DNA of 64,000 bases from Gleimia hominis (GTDB lineage: Bacteria; Actinomycetota; Actinomycetes; Actinomycetales; Actinomycetaceae), in assembly GCF_002871945.2 (NCBI RefSeq), contig NZ_CP126963.1:124001-188000 (forward strand), in the 5' to 3' direction. Each line of letters begins with the position of its first letter. The first letter of the stretch is position 1. Positions 17,208 through 26,569 of this stretch are shown one piece after another. The translations under genes were made by a program, and so were the position numbers. The notes beneath the pieces were generated by a model, which was not told the origin of the DNA, did no database searches, and saw only the letters and a program-made list of their open reading frames with translations.

Positions 17208-17748
17208 GGTGCAGATCGGGGTACTTACGGGTGCAGACGCGTTCGCGGTATTCCAATTAGAGCGCAGTGTATTCACTTCTGAAGCCTGGTCAGAAGCATT
17301 GGTGCTAGAGGAGTTAACGCGGCCCGACAGGTTATACGTGGGCGCCTATGATGAGGGGGAGCTGGTTGCGTACGGTGGTGTTCGGCTCGCGGAAGATACA
17401 GATTTGATGACTTTGGGAGTGAGCCGCGCTGCGCGGGGCCAAGGTTTGGGGCGAGCGGTGTTGGAAGAACTATTGCGCCGCGTCCAGTTGGTACGGTTCT
17501 TAGGCCCGCGCGTGTTCCATTTGCCGGAGCGAGTCCCGGTGCATGAACCAGGGGAGATTGAACATCTTGTACGCCGCGTGCAGCGTGTGCTATTGGAGGT
17601 TCGGGCAAGTAATAGTGTGGCGCAGCAGCTGTACGAATCAGTGGGATTCCGCCGAGTAGGAACTATCCGCGGTTACTATCATCAGCCTCGTGAGGACGCG
17701 TTAGTGATGGAGTGTCCGATCGTGCCAAACACGCGCGCAACCTACTAA
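17188..17748 (+). CDS. rimI: Ribosomal-protein-S18-alanine N-acetyltransferase-like GNAT with an insertion
   Basis: 186 residues, longer than the usual about 150. The GNAT fold is seen in LYVGAYDEGELVAYGGVRL, the acetyl-CoA loop RAARGQGLGRA (about 80-90), and the C-terminal LEVRASNSVAQQLYESVGFRRVGTIRGYY. Between helix 3 and the following strand there is an insertion of about 30 residues (about 101-131) with Pro, Arg and His. RimI acetylates the N-terminus of S18; in actinobacteria the gene sits in the tsa block and its substrate range may be wider. It overlaps tsaB by 20 nt. RimI is the best name by context; the insertion leaves activity open. Confidence 0.85.
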   Translation: MDTKLLEVQIGVLTGADAFAVFQLERSVFTSEAWSEALVLEELTRPDRLYVGAYDEGELVAYGGVRLAEDTDLMTLGVSRAARGQGLGRAVLEELLRRVQLVRFLGPRVFHLPERVPVHEPGEIEHLVRRVQRVLLEVRASNSVAQQLYESVGFRRVGTIRGYYHQPREDALVMECPIVPNTRATY

Positions 17749-17793
17749 TATCCCCGACGCACGTGCTTTTCGCCTGTTGTCGTATAGTAATCG

Positions 17794-17824
17794 GCGGGCC
17801 TAACCAGTTACTGGTTAGGCCCGC
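17794..17824. terminator. Strong hairpin between convergent rimI and nitroreductase genes
   Basis: Perfect 14-bp stem GCGGGCCTAACCAG (17794-17807) with CTGGTTAGGCCCGC (17811-17824) and loop TTA. There is no T-run on either side, so efficiency as a terminator is uncertain, but the position between two convergent genes fits a bidirectional stop. Confidence 0.7.
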
Positions 17825-17868
17825 AGTGAGTTAAGAGATCGTTTAGCTAATCATGGTATGAATGTTAG

Positions 17869-18465
17869 TTAGTTAACTTTGATTGCGTCGGAGTCGTCGA
17901 TCCGGCCACTGCGCGGACGCATTCCTTCGTCTGTTGGATGCGTGCCTGCTACTAGGACGAGGAATGGGTGGCGGGTGGAGTCAGCGAACACGGTTTCGTT
18001 CATTTCTTCAAAGTTAGCGCCCGACATGGGGCACAGGTGCAGTCCCAGGGCTCGCAGCGTCAAAATTAGGTAGCCGGCTTGGACAATTGCATTGTCGTGA
18101 GCCATCTCTAGGTTGCCTGTCAGACTGTCTATAAGCTGGTTGCCTAACCCTAGCTCGGGGAGGTGGTTTTCGAACGCCTCATCGTAAGAGAGAACCATTA
18201 GGTACGGCGCTGCTTTCGCAGCGGGGCGGTTGCCGGGTGACATGGTTTTCGCCACGGCTTCGCGTCCCTTTTCAGAAGTAAATAAATCTATGCGAAGGGT
18301 AGAAATGTTGAACTCTGTGGGCGCCCACTTAATAAGGTTGTAGGCACGCCGGAGAAGCTCAACATCCGGTTCTTCCGGCTCGAATGTTCGCTGCGAATGC
18401 GCGTTAGTAAAAAGCTTGTTGAACTGGTCTTCAGTTAGTACAGAGTGTTCTAATTTTTTAGTCAT
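17869..18465 (-). CDS. Nitroreductase-family protein (RutE/HadB-like malonic semialdehyde reductase)
   Basis: 198 residues from the ATG complementary to 18463-18465. The open frame continues 50 codons upstream without conserved sequence. It is an FMN-dependent NAD(P)H oxidoreductase by family. Segments QLNK/FTNAHSQRTF near the N-terminus, LIKWAPTEFNISTLRI, SPGNRPAAKAAPYL and the late LGLHLCPMSGANFEEMNE resemble the RutE/HadB subgroup, whose members reduce malonic semialdehyde. No other rut genes are nearby, so the substrate is unknown. It is a single gene, divergent from sdhC. Confidence 0.85.
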   Translation of the reverse strand: MTKKLEHSVLTEDQFNKLFTNAHSQRTFEPEEPDVELLRRAYNLIKWAPTEFNISTLRIDLFTSEKGREAVAKTMSPGNRPAAKAAPYLMVLSYDEAFENHLPELGLGNQLIDSLTGNLEMAHDNAIVQAGYLILTLRALGLHLCPMSGANFEEMNETVFADSTRHPFLVLVAGTHPTDEGMRPRSGRIDDSDAIKVN

Positions 18466-18778
18466 AGCGTTTCCAATTCCACCATGACATAGCGGTGGGT
18501 ACAAGGTCCTAGAAGTAAATTTCACCCACAGCACACAGTGTGAATGAAACCACATAGCGCATTTTCGAAACTTACGTTTGCGTAATTGGGGTTCAAGACC
18601 AGCGGGTATGTGCACTAGGTGAGTTAAAACGCGCGCCCTATATTACTTGGTAGGAACAGTGGTGAAACCGTGATAAAGGCGGGTTTTGGCGTCTAAGTGT
18701 CACCATAATTGGTGGGATGAAAAGAGGACTAGGACTGTTGGCAGCCCGGCGTTCCTAAAGCGCGGGTAGGCTCAAAGT
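18466..18778. other. Divergent intergenic region nitroreductase-sdhC
   Basis: 313 nt without a gene. It should contain the promoters of both flanking genes. Only a likely -10 box for sdhC (18767-18772) and a small dyad CACCA/TGGTG at 18701-18714 were noticed. Confidence 0.5.
18767..18772 (+). promoter_or_regulatory. Possible -10 box of leaderless sdhC
   Basis: TAGGCT lies 6 nt before the sdhC ATG, which has no Shine-Dalgarno sequence. This is the arrangement of leaderless actinobacterial genes. No matching -35 was found at 16-18 nt. Confidence 0.4.
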
Positions 18779-19483
18779 ATGACCAATACGACCATTGCTA
18801 AGAAGACACGCCCCTGGGGCACAAATGTGTTCGTAAAGCAGTTGATGGCTATCTCTGGCCTCTTCTTCGTCCTGTTCCTAATTGTGCATGCGTACGGCAA
18901 CTTGAAGATGTTCGCCGGGCAGGAAGCTTACGACCACTACGCACACTGGTTGAAGAGTGATGCGTTCTACCCGTTATTACCGGAAGGTGGGTTGATCATC
19001 GTGTTCCGCGGCGCGATGATCCTATTTGCCTTACTGCACATCCTTTCGGCATTCCACGTTTGGTGGCGCTCCCGTAAGGCGCGCCCAACCAAGTACGAAA
19101 TGAAACGCAACATCGCGGATTCGTACGCGGCCCGGACGATGCGGGTTACCGCCATCGTGATTCTGCTAGGAGTCATTTTCCACCTCCTGCACTTCACAAC
19201 CGCCACGATCCCCGCTGGATACGGTGCGGGAGTGACATCGCCGTACATGCGGATGGTTGGTGCGTTTAGCCACTGGTGGGTACTGCTGATTTACATCGTT
19301 TTTGTCGGTGTAGTAGCGTTCCACATCGGTCACGGCATCTGGTCTGCGCTGCAAACCATGGGGTGGTTGCGCCGCAATACCCAGCACGCAACGATCGTTA
19401 TTTCTGGGATCGTAGCCGCTATTGTCTTCATCATGTTTATGGCGCCACCGTTCGCCATTGCAGTGGGATTCATTACTGCCTGA
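18779..19483 (+). CDS. sdhC: Succinate dehydrogenase cytochrome b558-type membrane subunit
   Basis: 234 residues with five predicted transmembrane segments (about 22-40, 71-92, 120-140, 165-190 and 204-226), the layout of the single-anchor di-heme b558 type found in Bacillus and actinobacteria. Histidines inside or near the membrane segments (H37, H87, H135, H139, H182, H185) are candidate heme ligands. It anchors SdhA/SdhB and passes electrons to quinone. It is the first gene of sdhCAB and is followed after 10 nt by sdhA. Confidence 0.94.
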   Translation: MTNTTIAKKTRPWGTNVFVKQLMAISGLFFVLFLIVHAYGNLKMFAGQEAYDHYAHWLKSDAFYPLLPEGGLIIVFRGAMILFALLHILSAFHVWWRSRKARPTKYEMKRNIADSYAARTMRVTAIVILLGVIFHLLHFTTATIPAGYGAGVTSPYMRMVGAFSHWWVLLIYIVFVGVVAFHIGHGIWSALQTMGWLRRNTQHATIVISGIVAAIVFIMFMAPPFAIAVGFITA

Positions 19484-19493
19484 GGAAAGTGAA

Positions 19494-21473
19494 ATGACTG
19501 ATCAACTAATCCACGGGCTCTACCGCGAGGGCGAAAAAGTCGCGGACACTAAAGCACCAACGAACGTGCCGATCTCCCAGGTGTGGGAGCAACGCAAGTT
19601 TGAAGCGAAACTCGTTAACCCAGCTAACCGGCGTAAGCTCCACATCATCGTGGTGGGTACCGGTTTGGCAGGCGGCGCTGCAGCTGCCTCATTGGGGGAA
19701 ATGGGTTACCACGTTAAAACCTTCTTCTACCAAGATTCCCCCCGCCGCGCACACTCGATTGCTGCGCAGGGCGGGATTAACGCGGCTAAGAACTACCGCA
19801 ACGATAACGACTCGGTGTTCCGCCTGTTCTACGACACGGTTAAAGGTGGGGATTACCGTTCACGCGAAACTAACGTTTACCGCCTGGCGGAAGTTTCCGC
19901 ATCGATCATTGACCAGTGCGTGGCGCAGGGCGTGCCGTTCGCACGCGACTACGGGGGGATGCTCGATAACCGTTCCTTCGGTGGTGTGCAAGTATCCCGC
20001 ACGTTCTATGCGCGTGGCCAGACAGGGCAGCAGCTGCTGATTGGTGCGTACCAGGCCTTGGAACGTCAGGTTAAGGCCGGCACGGTCGTGCAGTATCCGC
20101 GGCACGAAATGGTTGAGCTGATCGTTCACGACGGACGCGCCCGCGGCATCATTACCCGGAGCATGGAGACGGGTGAGCTGGAAGCTACAACGGCCGACAT
20201 TGTTGTGCTCGCAACAGGTGGCTACGGGAACGTGTTCTTCTTGTCAACCAACGCAATGGGGTGCAACGCCACCGCGATTTGGCGGGCATACCGTAAGGGC
20301 GCGTATTTCGGTAACCCGTGTTACACGCAGATCCACCCGACGTGTATTCCACAGCATGGGGACCAGCAGTCGAAGCTGACCCTCATGTCGGAGTCGTTGC
20401 GTAACGACGGGCGGATTTGGGTTCCGAAACGTAAGGAAGACTGCAAGAAAGACCCGCGGGAGATCCCAGAGGAAGACCGCGATTACTACTTGGAGCGGAT
20501 TTACCCCTCGTTCGGTAACCTTGTGCCGCGTGATATCGCGTCTCGTCAGGCAAAGAACATGTGCGACGAAGGACGCGGTGTGGGCCCGGAGATTGGTGGG
20601 GTTGCCCGCGGGGTTTACCTCGATTTCGCTGAAGCGATCGAACGCATGGGCCGCGATGGTGTGAGTGCGAAGTACGGGAACCTGTTCGACATGTACGAAC
20701 GCATCACGGGTGAAGATCCGTATGAGGTTCCGATGCGCATTTACCCGGCGGTGCACTACACGATGGGTGGCTTGTGGGTTGACTACGACCTGGAATCGAA
20801 CCTGCCGGGCTTGTACGTGGCTGGGGAAGCGAACTTCTCTGATCACGGTGCGAACCGGTTGGGTGCGTCCGCGTTGATGCAGGGCCTGTCCGATGGGTAC
20901 TTTGTGCTGCCAAATACAGTTAATGACTATTTGGCGGATGCGTCGAAGCTAGCGAAGATTGATCAGGATACCCCGGAAGTGCAGGAAGCGTTGAAGTCCG
21001 CACAGGATCGGGTGGATCGCCTGATGGCTGTGAAGGGTTCGCGTTCCGTGGATTCGTTCCATAAGGAACTGGGGCACATCATGTGGGAGTACTGCGGTAT
21101 GGAACGTACTGAGGAGGGCCTGAAGAAGGCGATCGGTATGATCCGTGATTTGCGTGAGGAGTTCTGGCGGGACGTGCGCGTGCCAGGGAAGACGATTGGG
21201 GAGATGAACCAGTCGTTGGAGCGTGCAGGCCGGTTGGCGGACTTTATGGAGCTGGGTGAGTTGATGTGTATTGACGCCCTGCACCGGGAGGAGTCCTGTG
21301 GCGGTCACTTCCGCGCGGAGTCGCAGACTGAAGAGGGTGAGGCTTTGCGTCACGACGACAAGTTCTTGTACGTGGCGGCGTGGGAGTTCGGTGGGGATGG
21401 TCAGCCCCCGATCCTGCATAAGGAAGACCTCGTGTACAACAACATCGAGTTGAAGCAACGGAGTTACAAGTGA
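19494..21473 (+). CDS. sdhA: Succinate dehydrogenase flavoprotein subunit
   Basis: 659 residues from the ATG at 19494 ([13 protein letters not shown]), with GAGGAAAG upstream. It oxidises succinate to fumarate, or the reverse, on the cytoplasmic face. The FAD dinucleotide fold is [16 protein letters not shown] (about 53-68), and the FAD-attachment His is in [26 protein letters not shown] and [22 protein letters not shown] are conserved near the active site. The form is the Bacillus/actinobacterial non-classical type. It overlaps sdhB by 4 nt. Confidence 0.97.
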   Translation: MTDQLIHGLYREGEKVADTKAPTNVPISQVWEQRKFEAKLVNPANRRKLHIIVVGTGLAGGAAAASLGEMGYHVKTFFYQDSPRRAHSIAAQGGINAAKNYRNDNDSVFRLFYDTVKGGDYRSRETNVYRLAEVSASIIDQCVAQGVPFARDYGGMLDNRSFGGVQVSRTFYARGQTGQQLLIGAYQALERQVKAGTVVQYPRHEMVELIVHDGRARGIITRSMETGELEATTADIVVLATGGYGNVFFLSTNAMGCNATAIWRAYRKGAYFGNPCYTQIHPTCIPQHGDQQSKLTLMSESLRNDGRIWVPKRKEDCKKDPREIPEEDRDYYLERIYPSFGNLVPRDIASRQAKNMCDEGRGVGPEIGGVARGVYLDFAEAIERMGRDGVSAKYGNLFDMYERITGEDPYEVPMRIYPAVHYTMGGLWVDYDLESNLPGLYVAGEANFSDHGANRLGASALMQGLSDGYFVLPNTVNDYLADASKLAKIDQDTPEVQEALKSAQDRVDRLMAVKGSRSVDSFHKELGHIMWEYCGMERTEEGLKKAIGMIRDLREEFWRDVRVPGKTIGEMNQSLERAGRLADFMELGELMCIDALHREESCGGHFRAESQTEEGEALRHDDKFLYVAAWEFGGDGQPPILHKEDLVYNNIELKQRSYK

Positions 21474-22219
21474 ACATTACACTCAAGATTTGGCGCCAAA
21501 ATGGTCCTGAGGATCGGGGCGCGATGCACGAGTACGAGGTGCACGGTGTTTCCGAAGACTCCTCGTTCTTGGAGATGTTGGACATTCTCAATGAAGATTT
21601 GTTCCAGCGTGGGGAAGAACCGATCGCATTTGACTCGGATTGCCGTGAGGGCATCTGCGGCCAGTGCGGCGTGGTGATTAACGGTGTGGCGCACGGCCCG
21701 GAGGTTACGACCACGTGCCAGTTGCACATGCGTTCGTTTAAAGATGGGGACACGATCACGATTGAGCCGTGGCGTGCCAGCCCGTTCCCGGTAATTAAAG
21801 ACTTGGTGGTTAACCGTTCGGCCTTGGATAGGATTATTCAGGCCGGTGGCTACATTAGTGTGAATACGGGGGCGGCGCCGGATGCGCATGCGACGGCGGT
21901 TCCGAAGGATAACGCGGATCGGGCGTTTGAAGCGGCTGCGTGCATCGGGTGTGGTGCTTGCGTGGCGGCGTGTCCGAATGCGTCTGCGATGTTGTTCACG
22001 TCTGCGAAGGTCACGCACTTGAACATGTTACCGCAGGGGCAGCCGGAGAACCTGGCGCGTGTCACCGCGATGCTTGGTCAGCATGATCGTGAGGGGTTTG
22101 GTGCCTGCACGAATATTGGTGAGTGCGCGGCTGTGTGCCCGAAGCAGATTCCTCTGGACGTGATTTCTACGTTGAACCGTCAGCTTGGTAAAGCAGTGCT
22201 GAAAGGTACTAAAGCTTAA
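21470..22219 (+). CDS. sdhB: Succinate dehydrogenase iron-sulfur subunit
   Basis: 249 residues, GTG start overlapping the sdhA stop (GTGA). It carries electrons from SdhA to the cytochrome. The 2Fe-2S ligands are in [15 protein letters not shown] with a later Cys in TTCQLHM. The C-terminal ferredoxin part has [15 protein letters not shown] and [16 protein letters not shown] for the 4Fe-4S and 3Fe-4S clusters. A terminator follows. Confidence 0.97.
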   Translation: MNITLKIWRQNGPEDRGAMHEYEVHGVSEDSSFLEMLDILNEDLFQRGEEPIAFDSDCREGICGQCGVVINGVAHGPEVTTTCQLHMRSFKDGDTITIEPWRASPFPVIKDLVVNRSALDRIIQAGGYISVNTGAAPDAHATAVPKDNADRAFEAAACIGCGACVAACPNASAMLFTSAKVTHLNMLPQGQPENLARVTAMLGQHDREGFGACTNIGECAAVCPKQIPLDVISTLNRQLGKAVLKGTKA

Positions 22220-22272
22220 CCGGTAGGTGTTTCGACTGGCGCTAGGTTAACTAGCGTTGCGCAGTGGTTGTA

Positions 22273-22320
22273 AAACGCGGGTGGGGTGAGCATCTGGTTG
22301 CTCATCTCACCCGCGTTTGT
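22273..22320. terminator. Terminator between convergent sdhB and HAD phosphatase
   Basis: Long stem AAACGCGGGTG...TGAGCA paired with TGCTCA...CACCCGCGTTT around the loop TCTGGT, with a small internal mismatch, then GTTT. A-rich on one side and T-rich on the other, so it can serve both strands. Confidence 0.85.
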
Positions 22321-22347
22321 TTCCTCACAGTGTTCTCTTAATCTTGG

Positions 22348-23178
22348 TTAGGCTGTTAGCCCTGCGTGGTCAAGTGCGGCTGCTAGCCCGTTGTCTTCAA
22401 GTGCGGGAGCGACCCAGTTAGCCACTTTTTTGACTTCGTCGATTCCGTTTCCCATGGCGATCCCAAGTCCGCTGGTTTCCAGCATGGGGATGTCGTTTGC
22501 GGAGTCACCAATCCCAATGGTGTCTGCCATGTTGATACCAAGGTGTTGTGCGAGCTTGCGCAGTCCTTCTCCCTTAGTGACGTGTTGTGCGGTTAGTTCT
22601 GTGGTGATCCCACCGACGGAAACGGAACCGGGGATCAGCAGGTAGTCACCACCAATCTGACTGGTGACCTGTTCGAATGTGAGTGGTGAATCCGTGGGGA
22701 TTGTGAACGTGCATTTCGAAGAGTCTTTAGGCAGGTCCCAAGTTACGTACGGTTCGATTTGTGTCACGTATTCGGACCAGTCTCCGTTGAGTCCCTCAGC
22801 TTGTTTTCCTTCTTCAGTTGCCGCCTGGAATGCTTCGTAATAGCTGCGTGAGGGAACGATCCGGTCGTGTGATTGCCATACCCAGTGGGCGTGTGCTGCC
22901 TCAAGAACCTGGGTGATACGTTGGATTTCCGGGTGGGGGATTAGGTGGGTGTCCATAACCTCGTTGTCGTATTCCACGAACGCACCGTTCGCACCTATCA
23001 GACCTCGGAAACCAAGGTCCCAAAGTTTCGGATAAATCTCAGGGTGCGAACGGCCCGTGCACATAACCAGAATGTGTCCGTTAGCTACTGCCTGTTTAAT
23101 AGCTTCTGCCGCACTGGCGGGCACGCGCTGATTGTGATCAATAATCGTTCCATCCACGTCAATGCAAACAAGTTTCAT
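22348..23178 (-). CDS. Cof-type HAD-superfamily phosphatase
   Basis: 276 residues. The HAD motif I nucleophile is in the N-terminal CIDVDGTIIDHN, motif II is MCTGRSH (about 39-45) and the late GIGDSANDIPMLE is motif IV. Length and the large cap between motifs II and III place it in subfamily IIB (Cof/YidA-like sugar-phosphate or nucleotide phosphatases). The substrate cannot be told from sequence. It stands alone, convergent to sdhB, with its 5' end facing the AT-richer cassette. Confidence 0.88.
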   Translation of the reverse strand: MKLVCIDVDGTIIDHNQRVPASAAEAIKQAVANGHILVMCTGRSHPEIYPKLWDLGFRGLIGANGAFVEYDNEVMDTHLIPHPEIQRITQVLEAAHAHWVWQSHDRIVPSRSYYEAFQAATEEGKQAEGLNGDWSEYVTQIEPYVTWDLPKDSSKCTFTIPTDSPLTFEQVTSQIGGDYLLIPGSVSVGGITTELTAQHVTKGEGLRKLAQHLGINMADTIGIGDSANDIPMLETSGLGIAMGNGIDEVKKVANWVAPALEDNGLAAALDHAGLTA

Positions 23179-23299
23179 ACCCCTAATTATCCCACATCGA
23201 CTTCAAACTGAGTTGTGATCACTCTTGCGCCGTCAGAACGTAGTGCATGTAGTTTTACCGAAGATTCAAAAAGCATCCAGTTTTTTACGACTCTACTTC

Positions 23300-23328
23300 T
23301 TACAGCGGGTAGATTAGTGATGTAAAAT
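23300..23328 (+). promoter_or_regulatory. Probable promoter of the secreted-peptide cassette
   Basis: TTACAG (23300-23305) and TAAAAT (23323-23328) with a 17-nt spacer, followed after about 38 nt by the ATG of the peptide gene with GAGGA upstream of it. Confidence 0.6.
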
Positions 23329-23366
23329 ACGAAACGTCATGTTAATCCAGTGATGAGGATAATAAG

Positions 23367-23699
23367 ATGCGAGAAAAAGCCACGGTTTTTTTTAGCTTAG
23401 TAGCGTTGATGCTTTTCGGTTCAGTTTCTGCAGTCGCGGCAAGTCATTATGCTGCACTTGTTGGTTCTGAGGCTTACTCAAACGGTTCCGTGATTTACAG
23501 CGCTGATACAGCTTGTGACAACAAAGGGACTCGCGCTAACTACTCAACTGTTGGAGGTCACACAGGGGGCGTGAGCAACCACTCTGGCTGCAAGACAACA
23601 GTTTCTAAGAATGCAGGTAAGACAATAACTGCCGTCCAGGCATGTATTTCTCGTGGAATCGGCCCGATGGCCTGCACTAGCTGGAACAACCGCTGGTGA
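23367..23699 (+). CDS. Small secreted four-cysteine peptide, bacteriocin-like by context
   Basis: 110 residues. A Sec signal peptide is clear: MREK, hydrophobic core ATVFFSLVALMLFGSV, likely cleavage in SAVAASH near residue 25. The predicted mature part is about 85 residues, rich in Gly, Ser, Thr and Asn, with four cysteines in the segments DTACDN, HSGCKT, VQACIS and MACTSW, enough for two disulfides, and a Trp-Asn-Asn-Arg-Trp end. It does not clearly match a family I know. The stop overlaps the GTG of the next gene (GTGA), so the peptide and the permease are translationally coupled. By analogy with lactococcin-972-type loci (precursor, large membrane protein, ABC ATPase) it may be a bacteriocin or signal. 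Function is inference. Confidence 0.75.
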   Translation: MREKATVFFSLVALMLFGSVSAVAASHYAALVGSEAYSNGSVIYSADTACDNKGTRANYSTVGGHTGGVSNHSGCKTTVSKNAGKTITAVQACISRGIGPMACTSWNNRW

Positions 23700-25897
23700 G
23701 TGCGCGTACATGGAAGGATGTCCGCGCGGTTCCCGCACTCTCACCAGTATCTTTAGTGATTGTTTGGGTATGCGCATTTGTCTGTGCTTTATCACCGTTG
23801 TCGATAGCGGTGGTCGAAAGCACTCATTCCGCACGTGACACGTTCATCTCCCAACTAGGGATAAGAGACGCGCCGACGCAAAATAACAGTAATGCTCGGT
23901 ATTTAATGCACTACGCCATCCTAGGAAAACGGAGTGCTACTGTCGCTGCCATTGTTCCTACAAGACCCGACACTCCCGCGCCACTAGGACTCTCCCAGTG
24001 GCCAGAGGCAGGCTCATTCCTGATCTCCCCAGACCTGAAACCCTACTTACCGGAGTTGGAAGCCCAGTACGGGGAATCTATTGGTGAAATCCCAACCACA
24101 CTGCTTCCCTCAACAACCTCCAGAATCGTCCTATACCGCCCACATCCAAGTTCGCCCGGTGAATGGGAAAACGTTCTCGTCTCTCCCGGGCACGGAACCT
24201 TCGACCCAGGGTTTTTCAACAACGATCGATACACCAAGACGCAATCGAACATTTTCTGGGCTGCTGTTCTCATTCTTCCCGCATCAATATTGCTTTACAC
24301 TTGTATACGAGTTATCCGGAATCGGAATAAACGCGCATTAGTGACCCTAGAGATCATAGGTATGCCACCGAGCAGTATTCAACATCTACTGTTCCGACGG
24401 TTATACAGTGCGGCGCTCGCAGCAATAATTGCCTCAGCGTTCACCTTAGCCTCACTGTTCGTGACCGACCTTTCGCTACCTGGAACTGGCTTCGAAATCC
24501 GCAGTGTAGACGTTGAGCGTAACTGGCAGGTTTATATTGGATGCTACTTACTTGGACTACTAATCACCCTTATTATGATGCTGGTGGGAACATGGCCGCG
24601 CCAGCCTTCACAAACAAATCGACCAAAAGAAAATGTGCGCAATCGATACGATCCGTACCTGGCGCTAATGGGCCTTGGAGCAACAATAGGGTTCTCGTTC
24701 CAATCCCTTCGTTTATTGCGCGCGGCAGTAAAAAATGGTGGGGAAGGAAATCACCTCATTTGGTTTTGGGCATCGGTAGCGACGGCAGTGGTGTTCGCCC
24801 CATTCATTTGCCGTTACGTAACTCATGTCGTTTCTGTTACGAGTATCAAAATAGCCACCTTGATAAAGTCGCCATCGTTACTAATAAGTTCCCGACACCT
24901 AGTATCTGACGGGGCAGGATCCCAAGTGGTGCGCAACGGGGTTTTACTAATAGTGCTCTCAGTTACCGCTGCTACATTCGCCCTGTCCACAACCGCGGAA
25001 TCCGTGCGTGCTAGAGACAATATAGCAGCGCTTAGCGATAAGATTGCTAGGATTAGCTATGGCTCAATGCAAACCAAGCTTATAAACACACGCGGAGAAT
25101 GGCAGGCCTTGCCCGTTAAACCTTACGAATCCATTTCCGTCTACCACAATGTGTCTGGTATTGAACAAACTGCCATGCTAGTCGCCTCCACTCATGCCCT
25201 TTCTGCATGGGGACTTGAAGCTGATAGGACTTATTCGACCGCTTCACTAAATGACCGAATGAGACTGGCCTTAGGGCCGGGTATTCAACGGTTTAATACG
25301 GCTAAGTCTTTACCTGCTCAACAGGTAGAGAAACTAAGAAGAAGTGATGGTGAACATGTTATTGACACGATCTACTTCGATGCCTCTGGAGGCTCTATAG
25401 ACCGCTTAAAGGTTGCACGAGTTGCAGCAAAGTCGTTATCACCATTCGTTGAACCAAAAGTTGGAGGTGAAGAATGGGTAGCGGGGGCGAACGATGAATC
25501 CTTCCAATACCGGTGGCTTTACGTCGGTACTGGTGCCGTAACCTGTCTGCTATTATGTGCCGCTTTGATCGCATCTGAGGAGAACCGCAAAACGCTTCGA
25601 GCAAAAGTAGTGCCACTTGCCCGCGCTTTTGACTTGCGAACACTTCCGAACAAGACGGTGCTAGTGCTCAACGCGACAATAGCGGGTATTACGCTAATCC
25701 TGGGCGCTCTGATAACCACTCCCATGGCTCAAATCGCGACGGCTGCGAACAGTGCGGTTGGGGGAATAGAGCCGGTAATCCTGAAGATTTTGCTTATGGT
25801 CGGCGCGGTATTTGTGGTCGATACGAGCCTCTCGCTACTGACGAGAGCTAACTTCAAGCGAACTATAGCCACCGCAAAGAGGGGAAATGACGAATGA
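23696..25897 (+). CDS. Ten-TM FtsX-like ABC permease or bacteriocin-associated membrane protein
   Basis: 733 residues, GTG start at 23696. About ten transmembrane segments are predicted (near 16-40, 186-206, 236-256, 279-299, 318-338, 354-376, 413-431, 607-627, 653-673 and 694-715), with two large external domains (about 41-185 and 432-606). This is the duplicated MacB/FtsX-type topology seen in peptide exporters, lipoprotein transporters and the integral membrane proteins of lactococcin-972 loci. The ATPase gene follows with an ATGA overlap. The gene is AT-richer than its neighbours. Whether it exports the upstream peptide, gives immunity or senses another peptide cannot be told. Confidence 0.75.
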   Translation: MSARTWKDVRAVPALSPVSLVIVWVCAFVCALSPLSIAVVESTHSARDTFISQLGIRDAPTQNNSNARYLMHYAILGKRSATVAAIVPTRPDTPAPLGLSQWPEAGSFLISPDLKPYLPELEAQYGESIGEIPTTLLPSTTSRIVLYRPHPSSPGEWENVLVSPGHGTFDPGFFNNDRYTKTQSNIFWAAVLILPASILLYTCIRVIRNRNKRALVTLEIIGMPPSSIQHLLFRRLYSAALAAIIASAFTLASLFVTDLSLPGTGFEIRSVDVERNWQVYIGCYLLGLLITLIMMLVGTWPRQPSQTNRPKENVRNRYDPYLALMGLGATIGFSFQSLRLLRAAVKNGGEGNHLIWFWASVATAVVFAPFICRYVTHVVSVTSIKIATLIKSPSLLISSRHLVSDGAGSQVVRNGVLLIVLSVTAATFALSTTAESVRARDNIAALSDKIARISYGSMQTKLINTRGEWQALPVKPYESISVYHNVSGIEQTAMLVASTHALSAWGLEADRTYSTASLNDRMRLALGPGIQRFNTAKSLPAQQVEKLRRSDGEHVIDTIYFDASGGSIDRLKVARVAAKSLSPFVEPKVGGEEWVAGANDESFQYRWLYVGTGAVTCLLLCAALIASEENRKTLRAKVVPLARAFDLRTLPNKTVLVLNATIAGITLILGALITTPMAQIATAANSAVGGIEPVILKILLMVGAVFVVDTSLSLLTRANFKRTIATAKRGNDE

Positions 25898-26562
25898 AAA
25901 GTAACAGCCTGTCAAGTGTTAAAATCACGGGGCTAACCCACAGGTTTGGCAGCAAAGCAGTTCTTTCAAACATTTCTTTTTCTGTCTCTCCCGGTGAGTA
26001 CGTGACGATTTCCGGGCCTTCCGGAGAAGGTAAAACCACTTTGCTTTCTTGCCTACTTGGAGTAATAACTCCCACAAGCGGCGACGTTACGGTTTTGCAG
26101 ACCCCCATAAATAAACTCTCGCGCAGTCAACGTGCTGCTTTCAGAGGAACCCACATGGGGATCATTTTTCAAAACGGTGAGCTCCTAGATGACCTCACGG
26201 CAGAAGAAAACGTTTCCCTCCCACTGTGGGTACAGAACCAGGAGGTGAAGAAAAACGCGGTCAAAACGTTACTTGACGAGTTGGAGGTGCCTACAGGAAG
26301 AAGCGTGTCAACTCTGTCCGGTGGGGAATACCAACGAGCGTCACTGGCACGTGCTCTAATAAATAATCCGAAGATAATTATCGCGGACGAACCCACCGCT
26401 TCGCTGGATCCGAAACTGCGTAACGAAATCTGTAGCCTACTCATCGAACAGGCACGTGAACACAACGCCACCCTTGTAGTGGTTACCCACGATCCATACC
26501 TTACAGAGCGTGCAGATAAAAAATACTACCTGTGTGACGGCGAACTAACCGCATTGCCGTAA
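25894..26562 (+). CDS. ABC transporter ATPase of the secreted-peptide cassette
   Basis: 222 residues. Walker A is GPSGEGKTTL (about 40-49), the Q-loop is in IIFQNGELLDDLTAEENV, the signature is LSGGEYQRASLARAL and Walker B is IIIADEPTASLD, followed by the switch His in VVTHDP. Size and motifs match the LolD/MacB group of ATPases that drive FtsX-type permeases. The ATG overlaps the permease stop by 4 nt. Together the three genes form one compact operon ending 7 nt before a convergent NUDIX gene. Confidence 0.92.
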   Translation: MKSNSLSSVKITGLTHRFGSKAVLSNISFSVSPGEYVTISGPSGEGKTTLLSCLLGVITPTSGDVTVLQTPINKLSRSQRAAFRGTHMGIIFQNGELLDDLTAEENVSLPLWVQNQEVKKNAVKTLLDELEVPTGRSVSTLSGGEYQRASLARALINNPKIIIADEPTASLDPKLRNEICSLLIEQAREHNATLVVVTHDPYLTERADKKYYLCDGELTALP

Positions 26563-26569
26563 GCGCCAG

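Noticed and set aside
23367..23699. Firm annotation as lactococcin 972 family bacteriocin
   Set aside because: The neighbour genes fit such loci, but the mature peptide lacks a sequence pattern I could match to that family, so only a context-based bacteriocin-like label is given.
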